DNA of 39,178 bases, taken from a virus. Positions 31,966 through 39,178 of the stretch are shown here, piece by piece. The notes under the pieces were generated by a model. The model searched no databases and was not told the origin of the DNA. It saw only the letters and a list, made by a program, of their open reading frames with translations. Location of the stretch: positions 1 through 39,178 of IMG/VR virus record IMGVR_UViG_3300025120_000173; one strand, 5' to 3'. The first letter of the stretch is position 1. Each line of letters opens with the position of its first letter. Both the position numbers and the translations under genes were made by a program.

Positions 31966-33075
31966 TTATTTTCTTTTACTTCTAATTTTCAATCCTTTTC
32001 CACTTGTATCAGAAACTTGTCTTGCTTTAAATCCTGTGTCGCCTATTGCTTGAGGTGTTTGCCTTACATTCATGTTGATGTTTTTACTTTTCTTCGAAAC
32101 ATCTCCAATAGCATCTGCCTTGCCTTGCTCGTAAAAATACTGAGCAAATTTTTCAGGATTCATAGCTGCACTAAGTGCTCTATGCCATCCTTTAGCGTCT
32201 TTGATTAAACCATCATCACCTACATAATCTTTAACAAAATTATTAAGGTCTTTTTGTTTAGACTTCATTTCTAAAGAATCACCATATGCGTACGATATTT
32301 TTTTATCTCCTACATTGAACTCAAAACCTTTGAACTCGGAATCAAAAACTTTATCAGTTTGCTTCAAAAAGTAATCATTCTTTCTCTGGTTAACTTCTTG
32401 GGCGGTCTTAGATTGATTGATTAATTTCTTATAACTTTCCAACTCATTTAAAGTTTCTTTAGGAATAGAGCTCCCACTTGACTCAAGAGGAACTTTGTAA
32501 TTTTCCTTTAGCTCATTTAAATAGTTTTTAGCTTTAGAAATTTCTCGTTTTTTTGCAATACTCTTTTTCTTAATATCATTTTTATCATCAAGATCTTCAT
32601 CATATCCGAACTTATCGTCCATCAAATATTGAATATCCTCATTATCTAAATCAGATTCAGTTAAAGAATAGTACTCTTTTAATAGTTGTTCATCTGAAAT
32701 GTTATCATAGTTTTTATTTACTTTAACAAAATCATCAAAACCTCTACCTGTTTTCTTTTTAAACTCTAAATACTTAGACACTTCCTCAGGTAAATCTTGT
32801 TTGTTTTCTTTTTCTGCAAACAAATCATCGACTGAATCTATGTCTTTATTATATCTATTTTTAATATATGAAAGAACGTCTTCGTCTTTTAAAGTTGGAC
32901 GTTCAACTTCCGACTTTTCATCGGCACTTAGTTCTGCAGTTTGCTCTTCAACAACCTCCGCAGATGTTTGATTATCTCCAGATAATTCTTCATCATGTTT
33001 TTTAAGTAGTTTTTCTTCTACTTCCTGCACAGACTTCTCTGCAATTGGATTTACTTCTTTTACTTTAAATTCCAT
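31966..33075 (-). CDS. Scaffolding-like protein
   Basis: 369 residues, very highly charged. The first 180 are strongly acidic (EEKLLKKHDEELSG, DLDNEDIQYLMDDKFGYDEDLDD), followed by a helical basic stretch (DIKKKSIAKKREISKAKNYL). A region NPEKFAQYFYEQGKADAIGDVS and a basic tail ending GKGLKIRSKRK follow. An acidic helical body with a basic C-terminal end just before the capsid gene is the standard layout of a phage scaffolding protein, whose C-terminus binds capsid subunits during procapsid assembly. There is no protease signature. It begins 15 bases downstream of an exact -7 box. Confidence 0.7.
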   Translation of the reverse strand: MEFKVKEVNPIAEKSVQEVEEKLLKKHDEELSGDNQTSAEVVEEQTAELSADEKSEVERPTLKDEDVLSYIKNRYNKDIDSVDDLFAEKENKQDLPEEVSKYLEFKKKTGRGFDDFVKVNKNYDNISDEQLLKEYYSLTESDLDNEDIQYLMDDKFGYDEDLDDKNDIKKKSIAKKREISKAKNYLNELKENYKVPLESSGSSIPKETLNELESYKKLINQSKTAQEVNQRKNDYFLKQTDKVFDSEFKGFEFNVGDKKISYAYGDSLEMKSKQKDLNNFVKDYVGDDGLIKDAKGWHRALSAAMNPEKFAQYFYEQGKADAIGDVSKKSKNINMNVRQTPQAIGDTGFKARQVSDTSGKGLKIRSKRK

Positions 33076-33090
33076 TTGATTTTATTTTTA

Positions 33091-33098
33091 CAAAGTTA
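33091..33098 (-). promoter_or_regulatory. Bacteroidota -7 box before the scaffold-capsid genes
   Basis: TAACTTTG on the minus strand is an exact TAnnTTTG match in the 51-base gap between portal and scaffold, 15 bases before the scaffold ATG. The -33 region is A/T-rich with no clear TTTG. It would give separate, strong expression of the head genes. Confidence 0.5.
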
Positions 33099-33126
33099 CT
33101 ATTATATTTAATTAATTTTTTAAGGC

Positions 33127-35562
33127 TTATCTTGGCTCAAACTCAGCTAAATCAAAACCATCTAAACTATCTTCATTTGATTCAAAAGTAACAGGTGGTA
33201 AATTGTTTTTACGTTGTTCTATTAATTTTGACTGTTCAGTATTAGCTTGTGATATTCTACCAGCTTTAGCTTTTTCTCTTTTTTCTTCTCTTGTTTTTAA
33301 CCCTTCTTGTTGAACACCTTGAAGTTGCATTTGTAAGTTAAACTCTAACTTCATAAGTTCAGATTTAATCGCTGCCTCACCTTTCATTCTTTCAATAGAA
33401 TATTGAGCTTTCCCTTGTTCAATTTGCATAGATGCTTGAGTTTCCATTTGAAGCTTTTGCATAGCCATTTGAGCTGCCATTTGTTGAGACTGTTGATTAA
33501 TTTGTGCTTGTTGTTGAGCTGCAGCTTGTTTGTTTTGTTGTTCCTGATCTTGCTTTGCTTTTCTTCTAACTTTAAGCATTTGATTAGCTAACTTAATATT
33601 TCTAATTTCTCTAATATCAATTGCATCTTCTAAATTAATATCGTTTTTAGATAATGCCATTTGAATATTTTGCTCCAATAATTTTTCTTGTTCCTCATCT
33701 GGAGTAACTTCAATAAATATTCCAAAATCACTTAAATATAATTGAGATATCTCTTCCAAAATACCTACATTAAATTTACCTACTTGATTTACAAACTCTT
33801 CTCTAAAATCTGCATATTCTATTAAATCAGCAATTCTAGTTGATAAAGCCGTACACAATCTTTCAGTTACACCTATGCCTGCGTTTAAAACATGTCTAGT
33901 AGCAGTATTACTGCTTAAAGCTGCTAATTTTTGCAACCCAACTAAAGCATATGTGTCAGGTGTTGCTCCATCTCTTGCTTCGTTTAAGCCTGTTACATCT
34001 CTTAACATTTGCATGTAATGATTGTAAGTGCCAACTAAACTTTGTATTTTTCCTTGTCCTGAACTGCTATTTAATTGTTGAATAGGAACTTTTGCTTGAT
34101 TATAATCTCCGTCTTGTGTATAACTCCTACCAATAACACTACCTGTTTGAAAAAACATTCGCAGTGCGTCTTCAGGATTATATGCTTGCCCTGTTCCTAA
34201 ATCTACTTCATTTAATCCATCAGCATCAATAAAAACACCATCAGGAACAAGTCTTGATATTATTTGTTGTAATTTTAAATGAGTAATTTGTATTAAATCT
34301 GCAAATGTAATCATTCTTCTCACTAATGACTCTAATACACCTTTATACATTCTTGGAGCTGCTGCTATAAATTCTGGGTAAACTTCTTGAGATGCAGAAG
34401 CTGGTCGTGCCATGTTTTCTGCCATTTCCCATTTAAGTAAAATATTAGTTCCCATAACCATTACTCCCTCATACCAAACATCTATAGTTTTACTTATTTT
34501 TTCATAGTTACCTTCTTCCTGCATTTCCATACTAGGATCGAATGTGTCATCTTTTTCTATTACTTTTTCACCACCAACTGCATTAATTTTTTTCTTATAA
34601 GTAAAAGTGTTTGTGGTTTTGTAATTAAAAAATAAAACTGTAGCACTATCTCTACTAAATAAACTGTTATTGTAATATTGAGCAGTATTATTATAGTCGT
34701 ACCAACTTTGACTGTATTTAGATATTTCATCCATATCTGATCTTGTCAAACTAGTATCTATTTTTTTTAATTCAATAATTGGCAAAGTTTTAATTTCACC
34801 CCAATAAAAACAATCTTTAAAAAACGGATCTTCTGTATAACTATAAACAACATTTGCAGGATCTACATATTCTATTGCAATTCCAGAACCAGGTTTAAAA
34901 GAATGTTTACACATAGATATACCTAGAACCGTTTGATCATAATACATTTGTTTTTGTATTTCGTTATATCTATTTTCAGACAAAACAGTATTAATTGCTT
35001 CTTCTTCAGCAATTTCTATAGCTGGTTTGTATTTAATCTGCATATGTAAAGCAAGTTCCTCGTTGTTTTCAGGAACTTCTTCTTCACTCATTCTAAAAGT
35101 ATTTACACCAAAATCGCGTTGAACCTGTTTCATGATAGGTTTTGCTAACATATCTTTTTCAAGTTCTTCTTGATATTTACTTCTTTTGTCTAAAGACATT
35201 CCGTCTTGCGCATAAGCTTTTACCTTAAACAATCTGTCGGCCATTCCGTTTACTACGATGTCTACAAATTTGGGCACAATCGGAACAGGAGTCCAATCTA
35301 AATTTAAATAACTTAGATCTCCATCTATTGAAAATTCGTTTTTATATTTTTGAATTGACTGCTCACCTCTCGCATATAAACGAAGTCTGTGAAAATCAGC
35401 CCATTGATTGTAAAATCGACTTTGACCTCCATCTTTTCTAAACCATTCGTATTGTATGGCTTGACCTATTTGCAATCCAAATTCAAATTTCTTTTTTACT
35501 GAATCCGATACAAACTGGCTTGGGAACCCTTGAGGGTTTATTGAGATTTTAACGTCCTCCAT
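33127..35562 (-). CDS. Portal protein (crAss-like type)
   Basis: 811 residues. Early residues (YNQWADFHRLRLYARGEQSIQKYKN then PVPIVPKFVDIVVNGMADRLF) match the portal N-terminal clip/wing region. MRPASASQEV-like and SLVRRMITFADLIQITHLKLQQIISRL correspond to the stem helices. VTGLNEARDGATPDTYALVGLQKLA carries the classic portal segment before the crown. The C-terminal 170 residues are an extended, Gln-, Ala- and Met-rich coiled coil (about 660-770) ending in an acidic tail (SLDGFDLAEFEPR), perhaps a long barrel inside the head. It abuts the large terminase gene with no gap. Confidence 0.82.
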   Translation of the reverse strand: MEDVKISINPQGFPSQFVSDSVKKKFEFGLQIGQAIQYEWFRKDGGQSRFYNQWADFHRLRLYARGEQSIQKYKNEFSIDGDLSYLNLDWTPVPIVPKFVDIVVNGMADRLFKVKAYAQDGMSLDKRSKYQEELEKDMLAKPIMKQVQRDFGVNTFRMSEEEVPENNEELALHMQIKYKPAIEIAEEEAINTVLSENRYNEIQKQMYYDQTVLGISMCKHSFKPGSGIAIEYVDPANVVYSYTEDPFFKDCFYWGEIKTLPIIELKKIDTSLTRSDMDEISKYSQSWYDYNNTAQYYNNSLFSRDSATVLFFNYKTTNTFTYKKKINAVGGEKVIEKDDTFDPSMEMQEEGNYEKISKTIDVWYEGVMVMGTNILLKWEMAENMARPASASQEVYPEFIAAAPRMYKGVLESLVRRMITFADLIQITHLKLQQIISRLVPDGVFIDADGLNEVDLGTGQAYNPEDALRMFFQTGSVIGRSYTQDGDYNQAKVPIQQLNSSSGQGKIQSLVGTYNHYMQMLRDVTGLNEARDGATPDTYALVGLQKLAALSSNTATRHVLNAGIGVTERLCTALSTRIADLIEYADFREEFVNQVGKFNVGILEEISQLYLSDFGIFIEVTPDEEQEKLLEQNIQMALSKNDINLEDAIDIREIRNIKLANQMLKVRRKAKQDQEQQNKQAAAQQQAQINQQSQQMAAQMAMQKLQMETQASMQIEQGKAQYSIERMKGEAAIKSELMKLEFNLQMQLQGVQQEGLKTREEKREKAKAGRISQANTEQSKLIEQRKNNLPPVTFESNEDSLDGFDLAEFEPR

Positions 35563-37809
35563 TTATCTTATAATTTGGCTATAACTTCCCTTGTTGTCAT
35601 ATCTTGCAAAGTTAAGTTTTATTTTTGATTTATTTTTAATGGGCTGGTAAAGTGATTTCTGATTAGCCATTACTGCTAAACCAGAACTTATTGATGCATC
35701 AAACTTAGTTCTGTTGTTAATATTAAACCTAGCCCAGTCTTCTAAAGTTCTAGTAAAATACATTGAACCCATCGTATCTGAATCTCTAAAATCTCCTAAA
35801 AAATCTAATCCAACATGTTTTTCTATATAAGATTCTATTGCAGCTGCATGTGCTTGTTTTATATCTTCACTTGAATTAGGAATACCTCCTAACTCTTTTT
35901 CTGAACCAGATAATTTGTTGTATACACGATCAGGTCTGTTCATAGAGTAACCCCTATATCCTCTATTTTTAAAATGATATAATAATCTAGGCTTATTGTT
36001 TTCTATAAGTATGGGCATACCATAAAACACACAAGCCATTAAAACATCTTCAAAAAATATTTCAGCAGTTTGTGGTCTAGCTATGTATTCTAAAAAAAAT
36101 TCATTAGTAGGGCCTTCATCCATATGAAACTTGGTCATGCCATGTAATGCTCCATTAGATCCTCCTCCACCAACCACTCCAGATATATCATAACTATCAC
36201 AACCAAAAGCTCCCATATGTTCATTACCTGGATAACTTTTACCTTGTTTAAGAGTTTTTTTATTTTGTAAATGTTTATTGGGAGTCCAAGTTACATAAAA
36301 CCTTCCTCTATCATTTGGGGAAAATATAACTTCTGAATCTTTAACTCCATTTTTCCAAGAAAATGAACCTTTTGTAATAAACTGATCTTTAATTAAAGAT
36401 TCATTATAATCTATTTGTTGATATATTTTTTGAAGATTAAATAATGATTGCTTGCTTTCATCTCTAAACGCATGTGATTCTGATCTTGGAAATTGTCTGT
36501 AAAATTCATTTAAAGCATCTGCATCGTTTTTTAAAGACTCAACTTCATTTTCCCAGTAATCAATAGCACCTTGATTTATAATGTCTTTATATACATCAAT
36601 AGTTTTTTCTTTTGGTGAATAAAAAACAGGCATACCATATACGTCTATAAATCCTTCCATATTCCATTCCATCGGAATAAATAAAAAATACAATCCACTT
36701 TTTGTTTGTCCATTTGCATTTCTATTGTTTATATCTGAATCGTAAAATAATTTTTTAAATGAATCACCACCTTTTTCTAAAGAATTAGATGTACTTCCCA
36801 TCATACACTTGCCAATTACTTTACTACCTAATCTTAAACAAGTTTTAGTTACTCTCCAGTTGTTAAGAATATTATTTGGCCTTTCCCATTTACCTGATTC
36901 ATCATGAACTAATAATTTTAATTTTTCTCCATCATAACTATTATCTCCTGTGTTTTTCCAATCTATTGTTGTATCTAATCCTTCTACCAAATCTACTTCT
37001 TCAGAATACATATTTTTTTTAGTAATCTTAGATGCAGGAACTCTAAAAGCTAATTCTGTTTTTGGTTTATCCATACCATCTTGAACAGGTTTAAAAAAGA
37101 AAGGATAATTATTTGAAATTGGAACTACCTTATCTGTAAACATTTTCTTAGCATCTGCACCTGTTTTAGATAATATACCAATCCTAGAATCTTTAGATAT
37201 TGTAGCTATATTAGCACACTCTTCACTTCCCATATAAGAAAATCCTGAACGCCTAATTTTTAAATAACAAATTCCAAAGCTCCTAGTATCTGCTTTGCAT
37301 GCCTCCCAATAAATATAAAATAACCTGTTAGCTTCTCTAAAGTTAGGATATCCTATATCAATTTTAGTCCATTGTAAATACATGTAATGAGAACCAGTGA
37401 TGTAGGTTTTAATTCCATTATTATAAAACCAAAATCCTTCATCTCTTCTGTCAAATTCTTCTTCAATATAATCTACCCATTTATTTTTAAAATCGGAAGG
37501 AGTATCTTGCCATTGAAAAATTGATTGAATTTTACTTAATTGTTTTGATAACTCAAATCTTTCCCAGTACTGATTTGATTGTTTTGAATCTCTTTTAAAT
37601 ATTTTTGTTGGAGTTTTAGGAAGCGCAATATTTAATCCATTTATTGATACGATTTTTTCGATTTGACCTGATTTAGATATAACAATAATATCATATTTTT
37701 GATCATAACCATAGCTCCACGATTTAGCTTTATTCTTAATACTAATAACGCTTTTAGGAATATAATCTTTTAATTCTTTATATAAATTATGTTGATCTTC
37801 TTTCTGCAA
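35563..37809 (-). CDS. Terminase large subunit (crAss-like type)
   Basis: 748 residues, the packaging motor. The ATPase region has a variant Walker A near 182-193 (KIRRSGFSYMGS, without the usual GKS/T) and a Walker B LLVHDE near 297-302. The nuclease half starts with GCDSYDISG near 535-543, giving the first catalytic aspartate, followed by ILIENNKP and HVGLDFLGDFRDSDTM. The RRxGFSY P-loop variant and the N-terminal YITGSHYMYLQWTKID region are what I associate with crAss-like terminases. The only suitable start is TTG at 37807-37809 (next ATG about 143 codons in, upstream in-frame stop near 37852), overlapping the preceding gene by 23 bases. Confidence 0.85.
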   Translation of the reverse strand: MQKEDQHNLYKELKDYIPKSVISIKNKAKSWSYGYDQKYDIIVISKSGQIEKIVSINGLNIALPKTPTKIFKRDSKQSNQYWERFELSKQLSKIQSIFQWQDTPSDFKNKWVDYIEEEFDRRDEGFWFYNNGIKTYITGSHYMYLQWTKIDIGYPNFREANRLFYIYWEACKADTRSFGICYLKIRRSGFSYMGSEECANIATISKDSRIGILSKTGADAKKMFTDKVVPISNNYPFFFKPVQDGMDKPKTELAFRVPASKITKKNMYSEEVDLVEGLDTTIDWKNTGDNSYDGEKLKLLVHDESGKWERPNNILNNWRVTKTCLRLGSKVIGKCMMGSTSNSLEKGGDSFKKLFYDSDINNRNANGQTKSGLYFLFIPMEWNMEGFIDVYGMPVFYSPKEKTIDVYKDIINQGAIDYWENEVESLKNDADALNEFYRQFPRSESHAFRDESKQSLFNLQKIYQQIDYNESLIKDQFITKGSFSWKNGVKDSEVIFSPNDRGRFYVTWTPNKHLQNKKTLKQGKSYPGNEHMGAFGCDSYDISGVVGGGGSNGALHGMTKFHMDEGPTNEFFLEYIARPQTAEIFFEDVLMACVFYGMPILIENNKPRLLYHFKNRGYRGYSMNRPDRVYNKLSGSEKELGGIPNSSEDIKQAHAAAIESYIEKHVGLDFLGDFRDSDTMGSMYFTRTLEDWARFNINNRTKFDASISSGLAVMANQKSLYQPIKNKSKIKLNFARYDNKGSYSQIIR

Positions 37810-38065
37810 ATCCTCGTAATGTTTTATCTTTTTTTTCTTCAGTTGATTCTCCTAGCAATTCTTTTTCAGATTCAATTCTTGATAATATTTCAAACGCATC
37901 AAATATGGCTAATTTTTTGGTAGCTGCTGCATTTTTTAATCTATCAGCTGCAAGCTCATCATCAGGATCTGGTTTAATAATATCTTCTTTTGCAACTTTT
38001 ATTAATTGAGAAACAGCTTTATTTCCTGCTTTTATTATTTCTAATTTTAATTCTCTATTTGTCAT
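37787..38065 (-). CDS. Candidate small terminase subunit
   Basis: 92 residues, helical throughout (ELKLEIIKAGNKAVSQLIKVAKEDI, then DRLKNAAATKKLAIFDAFEILSRIESEKELLGE), with a basic end (KDKTLRGFAERRST). It lies directly before the large terminase and overlaps it by 23 bases; its start overlaps the preceding stop as ATGA. Small terminase genes usually sit here, and their products are short helical oligomers, so that role is reasonable. There is no clear HTH, and crAss-like phages often lack a recognised small subunit. Confidence 0.45.
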   Translation of the reverse strand: MTNRELKLEIIKAGNKAVSQLIKVAKEDIIKPDPDDELAADRLKNAAATKKLAIFDAFEILSRIESEKELLGESTEEKKDKTLRGFAERRST

Positions 38066-38625
38066 AATGCTAAAGTTATATTATTTTCAAACATTCTATA
38101 TAGTTTTTCTCCATCTACTATGAACTCATATTCACTATCTGGTTGAAAAGAAACTTTATCACCATTTTTAATTCCTTGTTTAAGTAGATATTTGTTGGTG
38201 TATTTTACTAAACCTACTAATGGCTCTTCTTCTTCGTGAGTTTTTAAATAAGTATTTTCTTTTAAAATAGGTTTTATCATACAATATTTAGAATGTGATT
38301 TCCATTTATTATTATGTTTAAACATAAAAAATTGATCTATTTCAATAAAAAACAAATTATCTTTAAAAAAACTTTTACCACTCTTTTCTTTTCCTTTCAT
38401 ATCATTATAATATTTAAAAACATTATGATGTACCAAAAGAATATCACCAGGTAAAATTTCTCCTAAATAATTTATGGGTACAGAAATTACTTCTGCATGT
38501 CTGTTTGATGAGGTATGATCTTCTTTAGAAGTGCTTGTTATTAAATTAACATTTCCAATTTTCTTTGTATTATCATACCTTTTATCATTGAGTGGTTTTA
38601 CAATGAAATAAAAAGGTGACTTCAT
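38062..38625 (-). CDS. GroES (Cpn10)-like co-chaperonin candidate
   Basis: 187 residues. The first half (FIVKPLNDKR, then RHAEVISVPIN, GEILPGDILLVHHNVF) follows the Cpn10 order of N-terminal strand, 'G.V..V', and 'GD.vl' turn. A second, similar section ends the protein (LVGLVKYTNKYLLKQGIKNGDKVSFQP, then FIVDGEKLYRMFENNITLAL), closely resembling the C-terminal Cpn10 strand 'dGe.l..m...dI.a'. It is about twice GroES length, suggesting two related barrels or an inserted loop. Phage GroES analogues such as T4 gp31 help capsid folding, and this gene is in the head-packaging operon. Overlaps both neighbours as ATGA. Confidence 0.5.
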   Translation of the reverse strand: MKSPFYFIVKPLNDKRYDNTKKIGNVNLITSTSKEDHTSSNRHAEVISVPINYLGEILPGDILLVHHNVFKYYNDMKGKEKSGKSFFKDNLFFIEIDQFFMFKHNNKWKSHSKYCMIKPILKENTYLKTHEEEEPLVGLVKYTNKYLLKQGIKNGDKVSFQPDSEYEFIVDGEKLYRMFENNITLAL

Positions 38626-38852
38626 TCAAAATTTATATTATATTCAATTGATACTGGCATGTTAGAATTAAATTCTTTCCAAAGAAATATTTCTTTTTCG
38701 TTATTTTCAATCCATATTTTTATAGAATTGTTTTCTATTTCATTCTTTATTAAATGTATGTAAAATTTTCCATTTAAAATTTCTTGATTTACAATATAAT
38801 GCATTGCACTAGACTTGTAATCTGCTCCTACTGATATTTTTCTTATTTCCAT
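38622..38852 (-). CDS. Conserved-looking hypothetical protein, 76 residues
   Basis: The N-terminus EIRKISVGADYKSSAMHYIV is a motif I recall from small unknown proteins encoded before the terminase of Bacteroidota phages. It is followed by NQEILNGKFYIHLIKNEIENNSIKIWIENNEKEIFLW, a strand-rich segment. There is no membrane helix, signal peptide or catalytic motif. It overlaps the next gene by an ATGA junction and lies 15 bases after the previous gene. Probably a small late or packaging accessory. Function is unknown. Confidence 0.6.
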   Translation of the reverse strand: MEIRKISVGADYKSSAMHYIVNQEILNGKFYIHLIKNEIENNSIKIWIENNEKEIFLWKEFNSNMPVSIEYNINFE

Positions 38853-38867
38853 TTTATTAAATTTTAT

Positions 38868-39155
38868 TTAAAAAGTACTTGCATTAAATATTCTGTATTT
38901 TAACTTTATAGATATGCTAACTAAATTAGTTGGGGTTGCGTTTGTACTTATTCTTGATAAAAATGTTGCTTTATTTGTGACAAATGACCTTCCATCATTA
39001 TTGTACAAAGGTAAATCTCTTGAATAAAATCCATAACTTGGATTTGCAGGGGCAGAACTCATTATAGTATTTATCTGACCAGAAGGTAATCTTGTTATCT
39101 CTGCAGTCGCATCACCGTTATGCGCTTGCCTTATTACAAAACTATTAGAAGACAT
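38868..39155 (-). CDS. Hypothetical protein at the right edge, possibly 5'-partial
   Basis: 95 residues from ATG 39155. The frame stays open upstream to the window end (KYSGTGT before the Met), so the gene could begin outside. If the molecule is circular, the frame meets a stop at bases 2-4 and the ATG at 39155 is the natural start. The protein (SFVIRQAHNGDATAEITRLPSG, then GFYSRDLPLYNNDGRSFVTNKATFLSRIS) is polar and beta-rich with no recognised family. It is first in the late arm as seen here. Beta-rich, Asn/Thr composition could fit a structural protein. Confidence 0.5.
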   Translation of the reverse strand: MSSNSFVIRQAHNGDATAEITRLPSGQINTIMSSAPANPSYGFYSRDLPLYNNDGRSFVTNKATFLSRISTNATPTNLVSISIKLKYRIFNASTF

Positions 39156-39178
39156 AGTACCTGTTCCACTATATTTTA

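Overview
The window looks like most or all of a short-tailed (podovirus-like) phage genome from a Bacteroidota host, probably a flavobacterium. Four things point there. The DNA is AT-rich. Translation starts sit behind A-rich leaders with no Shine-Dalgarno sequence. Near-perfect Bacteroidota -7 promoter boxes (TAnnTTTG) stand before late genes. Several families are typical of Bacteroidota phages and mobile elements: a BT4734/VirE-N-type primase-helicase, and a crAss-like-looking terminase and portal. This assignment is inferred from sequence reading; no database search was possible.

The layout has two arms. The left arm (246-10418, + strand) is a compact series of early/replication genes, many overlapping by a few to 35 bases. 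It holds an Api92/YubB-like protein, two DnaA domain-IV-like proteins, a recombination set (DUF1071/Sak3-type annealase, RecE-like exonuclease, small SSB-like protein with a DLPF tail), a hairpin terminator, then a primase-helicase, an SF2 helicase, a small membrane protein, a VRR-NUC nuclease and a calcineurin-type phosphoesterase, with small unknown genes between. The right arm (10420-39155, - strand) is the virion module. Read in transcription order it runs: small genes, a GroES-like protein, a candidate small terminase, large terminase, portal, scaffold, major capsid, a head-associated protein, adaptor, tail-tube-like protein, a large tail hub/nozzle, two tail or fibre proteins, a GNAT-fold protein, and three successively larger ejection-type proteins ending in a 2557-residue giant. 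Most of this order parallels T7 genes 8-16, although the terminase and portal look crAss-like. The arms meet tail-to-tail at 10418/10420 on a palindrome containing both stop codons.

The two arms diverge at the window ends (1 and 39178). If the molecule is circular, the structured, relatively GC-rich stretch at 1-245 lies in the divergent control region between early and late transcription. That stretch has several helices, including a long-range pairing that would form a pseudoknot. It is the strongest candidate here for something undescribed: a structured RNA, or a replication or packaging site.

Late transcription appears split by three -7 boxes (33091, 29624, 21451), one strong terminator (29633-29666) and one hairpin just after the capsid gene (30454-30474), giving terminase/portal, head, tail and ejection blocks. 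I recognise no DNA polymerase, RNA polymerase, integrase, endolysin, tRNA or CRISPR array. Replication therefore probably depends on the host polymerase. The lysis genes are unidentified or outside the window.
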